Assembly (NCBI RefSeq): GCF_003590715.1 | Contig: NZ_QQVY01000001.1 | Coordinates: 124,001-188,000 of the forward strand | DNA length: 64,000 nt | Reading direction: 5' to 3' | From: Paracoccus sp. JM45 | GTDB taxonomy: Bacteria > Pseudomonadota > Alphaproteobacteria > Rhodobacterales > Rhodobacteraceae | In this document: one piece after another, positions 1 through 9,618 of the stretch | Layout of the letters: every line of letters starts with the position of its first letter | Position numbering within the stretch: position 1 is the stretch's first letter | Notes under the pieces: model-generated | Seen by the model: only the letters and a program-made list of their open reading frames with translations | What the model was told of the DNA's origin: nothing | The model's database searches: none | Translations under genes and position numbers: made by a program

Positions 1-771
1 AGGCGGGTTCATGACGATGCCGTTCACCGGATCGGGCAGACGGAAATCGCGCGCGTCGGCCCAATGGAACTTGGCGCGCGGATCGGTGACATTCTTGCGG
101 GCGGATTCGATGGCGGCATGGTCGGCTTCGACCATATGCAACACCTCGACGCCGGGGCGGGCCAGAACCTGCGCGGACAGCCAGCCCCAGCCAGCGCCCA
201 GATCAACCATGCGCGTCGGCAGTTTTTCAGGAAGGTGATCCGCCAGCATCTGTGATCCCGGATCGATCCCGTCCGCCGAAAAAACGCCCGGCAGGGTGAT
301 AAAGCCTGGCGCAGCATCGGTTTCACGGCTTGCCCAATCTTCGGGCAGCCATTCACCGGCGGGAATTTCAACACGGAATATCTTGCCATGCGCCTTGCTG
401 TGCACATCAGTCACAGGGGCCAGCTTACGCAATTCCTTGACCATCGCGTCGACACCATCGGTCTTTTGACCGTCGATCCACATCGACGCACCGGCAGACA
501 ACCGACCAGCCGCATCGGCAATACGCGCCCTTGATGCGGCCTTGGCGCGCGACAGACGGACGACGGCCAGATCGAAGCTGCCGGTGGCATCGGTCGCAAC
601 GCGATAGCCGCGGGTGGACAAGCCGTCATATTCGGCAAAATTGCCCTGAACGATCAGCATACGCTGCGGGTCCAGCGGTGACAGATCATCGGCTGCTGCT
701 GCGCCGAAAAATAGTACTTCACCCTCCGGAGCGCCGTCCGGAAAGGCCAGATCCAATCTTGGATTTGTCAC
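1..771 (-). CDS. RsmC-like class I SAM-dependent methyltransferase (3' end outside window)
   Basis: Open minus-strand frame from a GTG at 771 to the left edge, 257 codons visible and no stop, so the C-terminus lies outside. The N-terminal half is the weakly conserved domain of RsmC/RlmG-type rRNA guanine-N2 methyltransferases. The second half carries a SAM-binding glycine motif (VDLGAGWGWLS), an acidic loop (MVEAD) and, at the very edge, the catalytic NPP motif (IVMNPP). Family members methylate 16S or 23S rRNA guanines. The GTG start is chosen because the frame opens MTNPRLDLAF close to the neighbouring clpS stop. RsmC and other rRNA m2G methylases cannot be told apart here. Confidence 0.8.
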   Translation of the reverse strand, partial: MTNPRLDLAFPDGAPEGEVLFFGAAAADDLSPLDPQRMLIVQGNFAEYDGLSTRGYRVATDATGSFDLAVVRLSRAKAASRARIADAAGRLSAGASMWIDGQKTDGVDAMVKELRKLAPVTDVHSKAHGKIFRVEIPAGEWLPEDWASRETDAAPGFITLPGVFSADGIDPGSQMLADHLPEKLPTRMVDLGAGWGWLSAQVLARPGVEVLHMVEADHAAIESARKNVTDPRAKFHWADARDFRLPDPVNGIVMNPP

Positions 772-775
772 GTAA

Positions 776-1093
776 TTACTCTTTTTCCATGGTGCATTGC
801 AGGGGGTGCTGCTGGCGGCGTGCCAGTTCCATCACCTGGGCGACCTTCGTTTCGGCCACCTCATGTGAAAAGACGCCCACCACGGCGACACCCTTGCGAT
901 GCACGGTCAGCATAATCTCGATGGCTTGGGCATGGGTCAGGTGGAACAGGCGTTCCAGCACATGCACGACAAATTCCATCGGCGTAAAGTCGTCGTTCAG
1001 CAGCAGCACCTTATACATGGGCGGACGCTGGGACCGCGTCCGCGGCTTGACCGCAAGATCGAAATCATCGTCAGGCGTGTCGGGATCGGTCAT
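776..1093 (-). CDS. clpS: ATP-dependent Clp protease adaptor ClpS
   Basis: About 105 residues. The core [20 protein letters not shown] is the hallmark of ClpS, followed by the HxxG-type helix and the conserved C-terminus [16 protein letters not shown]. ClpS binds the ClpA N-domain and delivers N-degron substrates to ClpAP in the cytoplasm. The acidic, disordered N-terminal tail ([11 protein letters not shown]) is typical. The frame stays open upstream to 1240 but those residues are not ClpS-like. In-frame ATGs at 1093, 1105 and 1120 are all possible and none has a strong Shine-Dalgarno, so the start is uncertain by a few residues. It lies 4 nt from the preceding methyltransferase gene. Confidence 0.93.
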   Translation of the reverse strand: MTDPDTPDDDFDLAVKPRTRSQRPPMYKVLLLNDDFTPMEFVVHVLERLFHLTHAQAIEIMLTVHRKGVAVVGVFSHEVAETKVAQVMELARRQQHPLQCTMEKE

Positions 1094-1360
1094 CCAATGC
1101 GTCATCGTGGCTAAGGTCATCCATTTGGTGCTGCAACGAAAGGTTGCCCGACGGATCGGGCATTGCATCTGCAAAATATAGCGCAAACTGGCGCGGATAA
1201 AAGCCCCCCACCCCCGCATCTGTCGCGATGACAGTTCCAACTTCGCGATAAATTACTTGAATGCGCGGTTTCCGGAATAAAACTGCCGTGCTATTATGGG
1301 TTGATTAACGACGGGCATGCGACAAACGACAGGCCCGCATGAGGCAGAAAGACAGCGACA

Positions 1361-3022
1361 GTGACCCGAATCCTTACCGCATTCCGGCTGTGGAGCCATG
1401 CCCTGCTTGCCGTGTTGCTGCTGGGCCTTCCCGCCGCCGCAGCCCCCTTCGCCGCTTATGTGATGGACGCACGCACAGGCCAGCCCATCTATACGCAGAA
1501 CGCCGACACACGGCTTCATCCGGCATCCCTGACCAAGATGATGACGCTTTATCTGGCCTTCACGGCCATCGAAAGCGGCCAGATCAGGCTTGATTCCAAG
1601 TTCACCGTATCGTCCAACGCTGCGGCTGAACCGCCATCAAAGCTGGGTCTGCGCGCAGGCCAGCAGATCGAATTGCGTTATCTGATCCGCGCCGCAGCGA
1701 TCAAATCGGCCAATGACGCAGCCACCGCCATCGGCGAAGGCATCGCGGGATCCGAGGATGAATTTGCCCGCCGCATGACCCAGATGGCCCGCGCTTTGGG
1801 GATGAACAACACCCAATTCCGCAATGCGAACGGTCTGACGCTGGAAGGTCACTATTCAAGTGCCCATGATATGAGCATTCTTGGCCGCCATCTGTTCTAT
1901 GACTTCCCACAGTATTACAACATCTTCTCACGCCGTTCGGCGGATGCGGGAATCGCGCAGGTCTCCTCGACCAACCGCCGCTTTCTGGATGCCTATGAAG
2001 GTGCTGATGGGATCAAGACCGGATATACGCGGGCAGCAGGTTTCAACCTGACGGCATCAGCGCAGCGTGGAAACAAGCGTCTGATTGCGACCGTCTTTGG
2101 CGGAACCTCGACCGCGCATCGCAATCAGGTCATGTCGGAACTGCTGGACAGCAGCTTTACCCGCGTTCCCGACCGTGTCCGCGAAACCCGCCCTTCCAAG
2201 CCGCGGCTGCTGGCACAGACCACCACGCGCCGGGCACAGGTCGAACCGACCCCCGCAGCGACCAGCCCCGAACCGCAGCGTCTTGTGCTGGAAGCATCGC
2301 CCCCGCCATCGACCCGTCCTGCGGCTGCCGCATCCACGGTCGTTGCCTCTGCCCCGACAATGAACCTGACAGAGGCTTTGGCCAAAGCCACAGCCGGTGT
2401 CGAATTAGGCAAAAGCACCGATCTGGCCAGCAGCATGCGCCCCAAGGCGCGTCCTGGCAGCCAGAATCAGGCTGTTGAGCAAGCCGTTGCAAATGCTGTC
2501 GCATCAGATGATGCACCCGCAGCCTCGCCCAGCCTTGCAGCACCGGTTCTTGCAGCGTCGAAACGTCCGCTGCGGTCCCCGCGCCGCAGTGCTAGCACGG
2601 CGGATATTTCGCAGGCGGCGCCGACACCTGAACCCGCCCCGATCCGTGAAGCCTTGGCCGAAGACATGCTGCTGGACAGTTCGCATGCGCCCAAGCCACG
2701 TTCGGAAACGGTCATTCTGGCCGCAATGGGCGAAGGCGACCGCACCCCCGTCGAGGAGCTGGAGGTGGTCAGCCGTCCCGCCGATAGCGGTCGTAATTGG
2801 GGCGTATCCCTTGGCATGTACCGGTCGAAAGCCTCGGCTGAAAATGTGCTGATCAGCAAGGCATTGCAGAACGGCAGCACGTTCAGCGGCGCCCGCCGCC
2901 ATGTTGCCGACACCAACCGCGGGTTCGAGCCGCGCTTTTTGAACCTTAGCAAAGCGATGGCACAGCTGGCCTGCGAAAGAATGCAGACCCAGTCGCAGGA
3001 ATGCACCGTCATCGCGAACTGA
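1361..3022 (+). CDS. D-alanyl-D-alanine carboxypeptidase (peptidase S11) with C-terminal SPOR domain
   Basis: 553 residues from a GTG. A signal peptide (hydrophobic residues 13-28, AAA cleavage region) precedes a serine-type penicillin-binding domain with all three motifs: SLTK at 56-59, SAN in IKSANDAA (about 112-114) and KTG in GIKTGYTRAAG (about 220). It trims the terminal D-Ala from periplasmic peptidoglycan pentapeptides. Residues 280-460 are a low-complexity Ala/Pro/Ser linker, and the last 75 residues (RNWGVSLGMYRSKASAENVL onwards) look like a SPOR domain that would target denuded glycan at the division site. A strong terminator follows directly. Confidence 0.9.
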   Translation: MTRILTAFRLWSHALLAVLLLGLPAAAAPFAAYVMDARTGQPIYTQNADTRLHPASLTKMMTLYLAFTAIESGQIRLDSKFTVSSNAAAEPPSKLGLRAGQQIELRYLIRAAAIKSANDAATAIGEGIAGSEDEFARRMTQMARALGMNNTQFRNANGLTLEGHYSSAHDMSILGRHLFYDFPQYYNIFSRRSADAGIAQVSSTNRRFLDAYEGADGIKTGYTRAAGFNLTASAQRGNKRLIATVFGGTSTAHRNQVMSELLDSSFTRVPDRVRETRPSKPRLLAQTTTRRAQVEPTPAATSPEPQRLVLEASPPPSTRPAAAASTVVASAPTMNLTEALAKATAGVELGKSTDLASSMRPKARPGSQNQAVEQAVANAVASDDAPAASPSLAAPVLAASKRPLRSPRRSASTADISQAAPTPEPAPIREALAEDMLLDSSHAPKPRSETVILAAMGEGDRTPVEELEVVSRPADSGRNWGVSLGMYRSKASAENVLISKALQNGSTFSGARRHVADTNRGFEPRFLNLSKAMAQLACERMQTQSQECTVIAN

Positions 3023-3038
3023 ACCATACTGCCTAACC

Positions 3039-3070
3039 AAAAAGGCCCCGCAAATCTGCGGGGCCTTTTT
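3039..3070. terminator. bidirectional intrinsic terminator between convergent genes
   Basis: A perfect GGCCCCGCA/TGCGGGGCC stem with a 4-nt loop is flanked by A5 on the left and T5 on the right, so it can stop the carboxypeptidase transcript (plus) and the ychF transcript (minus). Confidence 0.9.
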
Positions 3071-3096
3071 GGTTTCAATACAGGGCGACGCCCCCC

Positions 3097-4194
3097 TTAG
3101 GAACTGAACAGGAAGTGCAGGACGTCACCGTCCTTTACCTCGTATGTCTTGCCTTCGACGCGCAGCTTGCCAGCCTCTTTCGCGCCGGCTTCACCCTTGC
3201 CTGCAACATAATCGTCATAGGCGATTGTTTCGCTGCGGATGAAGCCCTTTTCGAAATCACCATGGATCACCCCGGCTGCCTGCGGTGCAAGCGTGCCTTT
3301 GGTAATGGTCCATGCACGGGCCTCTTTCGGGCCGACGGTGAAATAGGTTTGCAGGCCAAGCAAGCCGTAACCTGCGCGGATCAGGCGATCCAGACCAGCT
3401 TCTTCCAGACCCATTTCGCCAAGGAACATTTCGGCTTCTTCGGCGTTCAGCTGGCTGATCTCTTCCTCGATCTTCGCCGAGATAACGACATGACCCGCAC
3501 CCTGCGCCTCGGCCATTTCGCGGACCTTTTCGGACAGCGCATTGCCATTGGCGGCTTCGTCTTCGGCCACGTTGCAGACAAACAGCACCGGCTTTGCGGT
3601 CAGCAGTTGCAGCATGTCCCATGCCTTCTGATCATCTTCGTCGATCTTCAGCGTACGCGCGGGCTTGCCCTGTTCCAAGGCGGCCAGCGCCTCTTTCAAC
3701 AGGCGTTCCTGTGCGGCGGCTTCTTTATCGCCACCTTTCAGCTTGCGGGCAATATTGGCCAAGCGACGCTCGATCGATTCCATGTCGGAAATCATCAGCT
3801 CGGTTTCGATGATCTCGGCATCGGCGACGGGATCGACGCGGTCTTCGACGTGGGTCACATCACCATCTTCGAAACAGCGCAGCACATGGGCGATGGCGTC
3901 AGTTTCGCGGATGTTGGCCAGAAACTGGTTGCCCAGACCCTCGCCCTTGCTGGCGCCTTTGACCAGACCGGCGATATCGACAAAGGTGATCCGCGTCGGA
4001 ATGATCTGCTTGCTGCCCGCAATATCAGCCAGCGTATCAAGACGACGGTCGGGGACCGCAACCTCGCCCACGTTCGGTTCGATTGTGCAGAACGGGAAAT
4101 TTGCGGCCTGCGCGGCGGCAGTGCGCGTCAAAGCGTTAAACAGCGTGGACTTGCCGACATTCGGCAGCCCGACAATCCCCATGCGAAAACCCAT
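3097..4194 (-). CDS. ychF: Redox-regulated ATPase YchF (OLA1 family)
   Basis: 365 residues, the usual family length. The P-loop GLPNVGKST is at the N-terminus, with switch motif [20 protein letters not shown]. The NKxD specificity motif is replaced by NVAE (FVCNVAEDE), which explains the ATP rather than GTP preference of YchF/OLA1. The C-terminal TGS domain ends [18 protein letters not shown]. The protein associates with ribosomes and has been linked to oxidative-stress control in bacteria. It starts [12 protein letters not shown]; the second Met is an alternative start. Confidence 0.96.
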   Translation of the reverse strand: MGFRMGIVGLPNVGKSTLFNALTRTAAAQAANFPFCTIEPNVGEVAVPDRRLDTLADIAGSKQIIPTRITFVDIAGLVKGASKGEGLGNQFLANIRETDAIAHVLRCFEDGDVTHVEDRVDPVADAEIIETELMISDMESIERRLANIARKLKGGDKEAAAQERLLKEALAALEQGKPARTLKIDEDDQKAWDMLQLLTAKPVLFVCNVAEDEAANGNALSEKVREMAEAQGAGHVVISAKIEEEISQLNAEEAEMFLGEMGLEEAGLDRLIRAGYGLLGLQTYFTVGPKEARAWTITKGTLAPQAAGVIHGDFEKGFIRSETIAYDDYVAGKGEAGAKEAGKLRVEGKTYEVKDGDVLHFLFSS

Positions 4195-4321
4195 GACAGC
4201 ACCCTTTTTATCTGAATTCCGGCGTCTGTTACGCGTCCGCGCCTTTTAAGTCCAGCCCGCGGCGCATTGCGCCCGTGCCTTAAGGCGGCTACTTCTGGGC
4301 AAAAGACGTTCGGGGGCAGAT

Positions 4322-5119
4322 ATGACCAGAATTGACGACAGATTTGCGGCACTGAAGGCCGAGGGCAAGAAAGCCTTCGTGGCCTATATGATGGCCTCTG
4401 ATCCGGATGATGGCACGGCGCTGGAAATCATGCGCGGCATGCCGGCGGCGGGTGTTGATATCATCGAGCTGGGGATGCCGTTCACCGACCCCATGGCCGA
4501 CGGTGGCACCATTCAGGCCGCGGGCCAGCGCGCATTGGCCCAAGGTGGCAGCGTGACGCGCACTTTGGATATCCTGCGCCGCTTCCGCGAGGAAGACACG
4601 ACCACGCCCGTGGTGCTGATGGGATATTATAATCCGATCTATGCGCGGACCGGTGGCGTGACGCAATTCCTGACCGATGCCGCAGAGGCAGGTGTGGACG
4701 GCCTGATCATCGTCGATCTGCCGCCCGAAGAAGACAGCGAACTGTGCCTGCCTGCCACCGATGCGGGTCTGAACTTTATCCGGCTGGCGACACCGACGAC
4801 GGATGACAAGCGCCTGCCCGCGGTGGTCAAGAATACCTCGGGGTTTGTCTATTACGTCAGCGTCACGGGCATCACCGGTGGTGCCGCTGCCAATGCCGCG
4901 GATGTCGCCCCCGAGGTTGCCCGTATCCGCGCCGCGGCCGGATTGCCGGTCGTTGTCGGCTTTGGCATTTCCACACCCGATGCAGCGCAGGACATCGCCA
5001 GCGTGGCAGACGGATGTGTCGTCGGCAGCGCGATCGTCAAGCAGATCGGCGAAGGTCGTCCTGTGCCGGAAATCCTTGATTTTATCCGTAGTCTGGCGGA
5101 CGGATGCCACCGCGGATAA
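4322..5119 (+). CDS. trpA: Tryptophan synthase alpha subunit
   Basis: 265 residues. TIM-barrel enzyme that cleaves indole-3-glycerol phosphate and channels indole to TrpB. Catalytic Glu49 (DIIELGMPF) and Asp60 (DPMADG) are present, as are the phosphate-binding loop ([10 protein letters not shown]) and the VGSAIV motif. The stop overlaps the next gene by 16 nt, suggesting translational coupling. TrpB is not in the window; trpF lies 37 kb away, so the pathway genes are dispersed. Confidence 0.97.
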   Translation: MTRIDDRFAALKAEGKKAFVAYMMASDPDDGTALEIMRGMPAAGVDIIELGMPFTDPMADGGTIQAAGQRALAQGGSVTRTLDILRRFREEDTTTPVVLMGYYNPIYARTGGVTQFLTDAAEAGVDGLIIVDLPPEEDSELCLPATDAGLNFIRLATPTTDDKRLPAVVKNTSGFVYYVSVTGITGGAAANAADVAPEVARIRAAAGLPVVVGFGISTPDAAQDIASVADGCVVGSAIVKQIGEGRPVPEILDFIRSLADGCHRG

Positions 5120-5619
5120 CACGGCCCGTGTTGCGTGATGCGACACCACTGGATGCGGCAGGGATCGCATCCATCTGGAACCCAATCATCCGCGACACAC
5201 CAATCAGCTTTTCACCGACCGAACGCAGCCACGACGAAGTGGCTGCTTTGATCCTTGAACGCCCGTCGTCCGCTCTGGCGTTCATGGTTGCCGATATTGA
5301 CGGAGAGATCGCCGGATTTGCGACCTATTCGCAGTTTCGCGCCGGAATTGGCTACGCGCGATGTATGGAACATACCATCCACGCGGCGCCACAGTATCGT
5401 GGTGCGGGTATCGGTCGCATGCTGCTGAATGCTATCGAAGATCACGCCCGCCAGCATCATTACCGCATGATGATAGGGGCAATTACGGCGTCGAACACGG
5501 CCTCGGTCCTGTTCCATCAGGCGATGGGGTATCAGGAATACGGACGCGTTCCCTTTGCAGGCTGGAAGTTCGGCGAATTTCACGACCTTGTGTTGATGGG
5601 CAAGGATCTGGCCCCTTAG
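5104..5619 (+). CDS. GNAT family N-acetyltransferase (phosphinothricin acetyltransferase-like)
   Basis: 171 residues. The acetyl-CoA-binding motif A is [15 protein letters not shown], and the surrounding sequence ([50 protein letters not shown]) matches the Pat/Bar/MnaT branch, which acetylates phosphinothricin or methionine sulfone/sulfoximine analogues. The physiological substrate cannot be read from sequence. Its start lies inside the end of trpA, so it is probably co-transcribed with it. Confidence 0.85.
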   Translation: MPPRITRPVLRDATPLDAAGIASIWNPIIRDTPISFSPTERSHDEVAALILERPSSALAFMVADIDGEIAGFATYSQFRAGIGYARCMEHTIHAAPQYRGAGIGRMLLNAIEDHARQHHYRMMIGAITASNTASVLFHQAMGYQEYGRVPFAGWKFGEFHDLVLMGKDLAP

Positions 5620-5682
5620 ACAGCGGTTTTGCGTGACAACCTGCCCCTATCGCAACCCGTCATATGCCGTTAAACTGACCCC

Positions 5683-6426
5683 ATGGAATGCTGTACAACC
5701 CCCGAGACCTGTTACGGTCCCTGCCCCGAATTGCCAAAGCCGCGCAGCTTCTGGCAGCGGATTGGTGACCGGCTGGCAGCCTTTTTGGGCACGGCCCCTG
5801 CGGCGGTGCCGCCCGAACGCTCGGTCGCTTTTACCATCGCGGTGATTGCGCTTGGGGCAAAGCTGGCCAAGGTCGACGGTCGCGTTGACCGGTCCGAGGT
5901 TGCGGCCTTCCGCCGTGTTTTCGTCATTCCCCGCGCCGAAGAAAAGAACGCTGCCCGTGTGTTCGATCTGGCGCGTCAGGATGTTGCAGGTTTCGACGCA
6001 TGGGCACGGCGCATCGCTTCGATGTTCCAAGCGGGCGATCCGGTGCTGGTCGATGTGATGGAAGGGTTGATGATCATCGCCCTTGCCGATGGCGATCTGC
6101 ACGAAGCCGAAATCCTGTTTATGGACGAAGTTGCGCGCATTTTCGGTCTGACAGCGGCACAAATGACGGAAATCCGTCACCGTCATGATCCCAAGGCCAG
6201 CTGCCCGCCCTGCCAGATGTTGGGCGTTAAACCCGACACCCCGCTGGCCGAGGCGCGCAAGCGCTGGCGCGAATTAATCCGCGAATCGCATCCCGACCGC
6301 GCCATCGGTCGCGGCCTGCCCCCCGAGGCGATCCGTCTTGCCGAGGCCCGTACGCGCCGTTTGAACGAAGCGTGGGAAAATTTCCGCAATATGCACCACG
6401 CATCGTCGCAACAGGGCGCAGCCTAG
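5683..6426 (+). CDS. TerB-like plus J-domain protein (DjlA/DjiA-type co-chaperone)
   Basis: 247 residues. The middle (about 45-160) is a TerB-type helical domain with the two acidic motifs KVDGRVDRSE and LADGDLHEAE. The C-terminus is a short J domain with the HPD tripeptide in ESHPDRAIG that stimulates DnaK ATPase. An N-terminal cysteine-containing stretch (ECCTTPETCYGPCPE) precedes it; unlike E. coli DjlA there is no clear transmembrane anchor. Role inferred: DnaK co-chaperone, probably in envelope stress. It begins 63 nt after the acetyltransferase gene. Confidence 0.82.
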   Translation: MECCTTPETCYGPCPELPKPRSFWQRIGDRLAAFLGTAPAAVPPERSVAFTIAVIALGAKLAKVDGRVDRSEVAAFRRVFVIPRAEEKNAARVFDLARQDVAGFDAWARRIASMFQAGDPVLVDVMEGLMIIALADGDLHEAEILFMDEVARIFGLTAAQMTEIRHRHDPKASCPPCQMLGVKPDTPLAEARKRWRELIRESHPDRAIGRGLPPEAIRLAEARTRRLNEAWENFRNMHHASSQQGAA

Positions 6427-6469
6427 AACCGAACTTGTGTCGCGGGCGATCCGCCCCCATGTCTTCACA

Positions 6470-6850
6470 ATGAAACATATGACCGCCCTTGCTTTGGCCG
6501 GTATTCTGGCCGCCTCCCCTGTCGCTGCCGAACCCGAAGCGGAAGGTGGCCTGATCCAGCGCGGGTTTCAGGGGTTCTTTCGAAATTTGATGCAGGATGA
6601 TGTGCCGCAGTTGAATAACCTGTCTGGCGCTTTGGAACAGATGGCACCGGTGCTGAAGGATCTGGCGGTACTGGTGGATGATCTGGAAAACTATCACCCA
6701 CCGCCGCGGCAGGAAAACGGCGACATTATCATTCGCCGTCGCGCGGATGCACCACCAGCGCCGCCGCTTGGCGACAGTCTGCGCGATCTGACCGATCCAT
6801 CTGAAACCGATATACCGATTGACCCGGACGCACCGCAGATAGAGCTTTAG
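6470..6850 (+). CDS. Small exported protein of unknown function
   Basis: About 126 residues from the ATG at 6470, which gives a clean signal peptide (MKHMTALALAGILAASPVAA). An alternative start at 6437 adds 11 residues. The mature part is acidic and Pro/Asp-rich (PPPRQENGDIIIRRR, DPSETDIPIDPDAPQIEL). An amphipathic stretch around RGFQGFFRNLMQDDVPQLNNLSGALEQM could be a helix. No family function is recognised. The last 4 nt overlap the convergent exonuclease gene. Confidence 0.65.
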   Translation: MKHMTALALAGILAASPVAAEPEAEGGLIQRGFQGFFRNLMQDDVPQLNNLSGALEQMAPVLKDLAVLVDDLENYHPPPRQENGDIIIRRRADAPPAPPLGDSLRDLTDPSETDIPIDPDAPQIEL

Positions 6851-8757
6851 GCGGAATTCGCATCCTCGATCAACCGACGGTGGCGGCGGGCTTCGACCAC
6901 GGTTTCTTCGAATCGCTGGATGCCTTTGGCTTGAAGCGCGGGGATCAGCCGCAGGAAGGCCTGCGCTGTGGCGACAGTATCACCCATGGCGGTATGGCGG
7001 TCTTCAGCCGGAATGGTGATACCAAGGCGTTCGGTCAGCGCGTCAAGGCTATGAACCGCCGAATGGCCCCAGACCATGGCAGACAGCAAGACCGTGTCCA
7101 GCACCCGATTGTCGAAATGCGCGCCGGTTTCAGCGGCGGCGCGACGCAGGAAGCCCATATCGAAGGGGGCATTATGGGCGACCAGTACATCGTCATCGCA
7201 AAAATGCCGGAAGGCTGTCAGTGCCGCGGTCAGGTCTGGCGCATCTGCCACCATCGCATCGGTAATCCCGTGGATCGCGGTCGAGGCAGGCGGGATAGGC
7301 CGGCCCGGATTGATCAGGGTTTCGAACCTTTCCCCTGTCAGGCGGCCACGGGCAAGGCGCAGGCCGGCGATCTGCACGATGGCGTCATGGTCGCTTAGCC
7401 CCGTCGTTTCGGTATCAAAGACCACGCATGTCAGATCCGCCAGTCGGGTCGAGGCGACACCTTTGGCCGCCAGCGCGAAATCATAGGTTACGCCACTGCC
7501 AGAGACCGCCGCCGGAACAGTTCCAAGGGGCATGACCAGACGCGCGATCCCGTCCTGCGTTTCAGGCCAGATGCCCGTGCCATGATGGGCCAAGATGTCG
7601 GCGCCGCTTTGATCGGGATGCATCGGATCGGGCGGCAGTGACAACCATGCGTCCAGCCGGTCGATCAGGACCGGATCGCCCTGCCATTCCAACGTGATCC
7701 GCAGCTGGTCACCCTGATCGGGGTGGATCGCGGCATGGGCATCAATCCCTTGCCCCTGCAGCGCCTGATCCAGCGCAAGAAGCAGCGCATTCATCTGGCC
7801 CGCATCTGCCTGAAACATCACGGGCGGCAGGGTGTTTTTCGCGGACAACCCTGCGGTCAGCTCGGTCAGGGTGGCGGTGCCTGTCGGGGCTTCGCTGGCC
7901 AGAATGCGTGACAATTCACGGGTGGTATCTGCAAGGCCCTGCCCCTCGGCACTAATAGCGGCGGCAAGCGCGTCGGGGATGGGGCCATCCAGCGCCCCCA
8001 GCATCGGCACAAGGGTCGAGGCATGGCGGCGAAGTGCTTCCAGCGTCGCGCGGGGTGCGGGGCGTTCGACGTGGCGATCACGCAGGATCAGCAGCTGCCC
8101 GTCCGGCATGGCGCGCAAACGGCCCGAAAGGCGCGTACCCTCGGATGTCAGGCAACCGAAATCTGTCGCCTCGGCCCCCGCCTGCAGGCGCACTCTGGCG
8201 GCATCCAGCGCACCTGAATGCAGGTGCCGGTCCAGCGGGCGATTCAGCGCCAACCCCGGCAGAAACCCCGATGCGCTGGCATTATAGAAGATCACCCGCC
8301 CGTGCAGGTCGGTCATCACAACCCCTGCCCCGAAATCTGCGAGAATGGATTCGAGGCTGGATTTCTCGGCCTGCTGTTCTTCGGCATGTGCGCGGATTGC
8401 ATCGGCCAATGCCTGATCGGCCTGCGCCCTTGCGCGGGCTGCATCACGGGCGGCAGGACCAAGATCGGCCAGATAGCGCGCCGTGGCATCGTCAGGGGCA
8501 TGTCCTGTCCGCAAGGCACCGGCCAGCCGTTCCAGCGGTTGGGCAAGGTGCAGATCGAACAGGAACCAGATGCCGACCACCCCCGCGGTAATGCCAAAGC
8601 CCGCAATCATCGTGCCCTGAATCAGCGGGTCGGGATCGCTGAGCGCCGCGGTTCTGGCCAGAACCATCAGTCCCATCCCCGCCATCACCAGCGACAGCGC
8701 CCCAAGACCGGCGAACAGCAGCAGAATGCGCAAGCGCAGGGACAGATGCGTCAGCAT
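6847..8757 (-). CDS. Membrane-anchored PAS-domain protein with C-terminal DEDDh 3'-5' exonuclease domain
   Basis: 636 residues. Two N-terminal transmembrane segments (about 8-33 and 48-68) are followed by a HAMP-like helix rich in Ala/Arg, a PAS-like domain (about 135-195, GVVMTDLHGRVIFYNASASGF), a region reminiscent of a degenerate histidine-kinase dimerisation/ATPase fold (about 225-420), and a DnaQ-type exonuclease. The exonuclease has all DEDDh residues: FDTETTGL (D, E), HNAPFD (D) and HTAMGDT (H, D). The gene ends a tight minus-strand cluster, overlapping the upstream receiver gene by 7 nt. Joining a sensory module to an exonuclease suggests signal-controlled cleavage of a nucleic acid or oligonucleotide; the substrate is unknown. 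Confidence 0.85.
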   Translation of the reverse strand: MLTHLSLRLRILLLFAGLGALSLVMAGMGLMVLARTAALSDPDPLIQGTMIAGFGITAGVVGIWFLFDLHLAQPLERLAGALRTGHAPDDATARYLADLGPAARDAARARAQADQALADAIRAHAEEQQAEKSSLESILADFGAGVVMTDLHGRVIFYNASASGFLPGLALNRPLDRHLHSGALDAARVRLQAGAEATDFGCLTSEGTRLSGRLRAMPDGQLLILRDRHVERPAPRATLEALRRHASTLVPMLGALDGPIPDALAAAISAEGQGLADTTRELSRILASEAPTGTATLTELTAGLSAKNTLPPVMFQADAGQMNALLLALDQALQGQGIDAHAAIHPDQGDQLRITLEWQGDPVLIDRLDAWLSLPPDPMHPDQSGADILAHHGTGIWPETQDGIARLVMPLGTVPAAVSGSGVTYDFALAAKGVASTRLADLTCVVFDTETTGLSDHDAIVQIAGLRLARGRLTGERFETLINPGRPIPPASTAIHGITDAMVADAPDLTAALTAFRHFCDDDVLVAHNAPFDMGFLRRAAAETGAHFDNRVLDTVLLSAMVWGHSAVHSLDALTERLGITIPAEDRHTAMGDTVATAQAFLRLIPALQAKGIQRFEETVVEARRHRRLIEDANSA

Positions 8758-9119
8758 GGAGCCAAAAGGCGGGCCATTTCGGTGCGCAACTCGGCCAGCT
8801 CGAACGGTTTGGCGATGAAACCATCCGCGCCAAGGGCCAACCCCTTGCGGCGTTCAACGACCGATCCCCGCGCCGTCATCATCAGCACCTTGATCGCAGC
8901 CAGATCGGGATCGGCGCGCACCTCTTGCACGATCTGATAGCCCGAAACATCGGGCAACATCACATCCAGCAGCACCAGATCCGGACGCTGGCGGCGTATA
9001 TAGTCAACCGCCCCGTTGCCGGTGGCCAGCCGCGCGTGTTTATGGCCGTCGCGGGTCAACAGGAAGTCCAGCGCGACGGCGATGTTATCCTCATCCTCGA
9101 CGACCAGAATGTCAGCCAT
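8751..9119 (-). CDS. Single-domain response regulator (CheY-like receiver)
   Basis: 122 residues, receiver only. It has the acidic pair in VVEDEDN, the phospho-acceptor Asp in LVLLDVMLPD, the conserved Thr in MMTARG and the Lys in FIAKPFE. There is no output domain, so it should act through protein contacts. The start at 9119 has a GGAG Shine-Dalgarno 7 nt upstream; the open frame further upstream is not receiver-like. It overlaps both neighbours, so it is probably translated together with the small membrane protein upstream and the PAS-exonuclease downstream, which is its likeliest partner. Confidence 0.92.
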   Translation of the reverse strand: MADILVVEDEDNIAVALDFLLTRDGHKHARLATGNGAVDYIRRQRPDLVLLDVMLPDVSGYQIVQEVRADPDLAAIKVLMMTARGSVVERRKGLALGADGFIAKPFELAELRTEMARLLAPC

Positions 9120-9618
9120 TTCCCGCTCCGTCCATGCAGACGGCGGCATAGGCCGGATCGTCGGGTTGGGCCGCTGTCCATTCACCCCGCGCGGGGCGGA
9201 TGCGCTGGCCATCACAGTCGAAATCCTGCGGGACAATCACCGTCTGGCCCCGACGTTCCACCAGCATGATCTGCGCGTTGCGCGTTCCCTGCGGGGCATC
9301 GCTGATGCTGGCGGGATCAAGGGCGGCAAAACGCATGGCAACTGGCACAAGATAGGTCCAAGGCGCCCAAGGCTGTTTATCGCGCCCGACCAGCAGAACC
9401 TGTGCGTCATCGGGCAGTTGATCGACCGCGCGGGAATACCAGCTGTAATCGTTATAGACGGAATAAACGACCATTGACAGACCGATCCCCGCAGGCAGCA
9501 GCCATGGCGCGGGTGAAAATCCGGCGCGCCGGATGGCATGCATGCCCGCATAAAGGACGGCGGCCATCCCGATGCCGACTGCAATCACGCCCAGCAGATC
9601 TGTTCCGATACCATTCAT
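9112..9618 (-). CDS. Small membrane protein of unknown function in the DUF294/actP cluster
   Basis: About 168 residues from the ATG at 9618, which has an AGGGAA ribosome site. Two transmembrane segments sit near the N-terminus (LLGVIAVGIGMAAVLYAGM and WLLPAGIGLSMVVYSVYND), followed by a soluble domain with Cys in DFDCDGQR and YAAVCMDG. It overlaps the DUF294 gene by 4 nt and the receiver gene by 8 nt, so it belongs to the same operon. No known function. Confidence 0.75.
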   Translation of the reverse strand: MNGIGTDLLGVIAVGIGMAAVLYAGMHAIRRAGFSPAPWLLPAGIGLSMVVYSVYNDYSWYSRAVDQLPDDAQVLLVGRDKQPWAPWTYLVPVAMRFAALDPASISDAPQGTRNAQIMLVERRGQTVIVPQDFDCDGQRIRPARGEWTAAQPDDPAYAAVCMDGAGNG

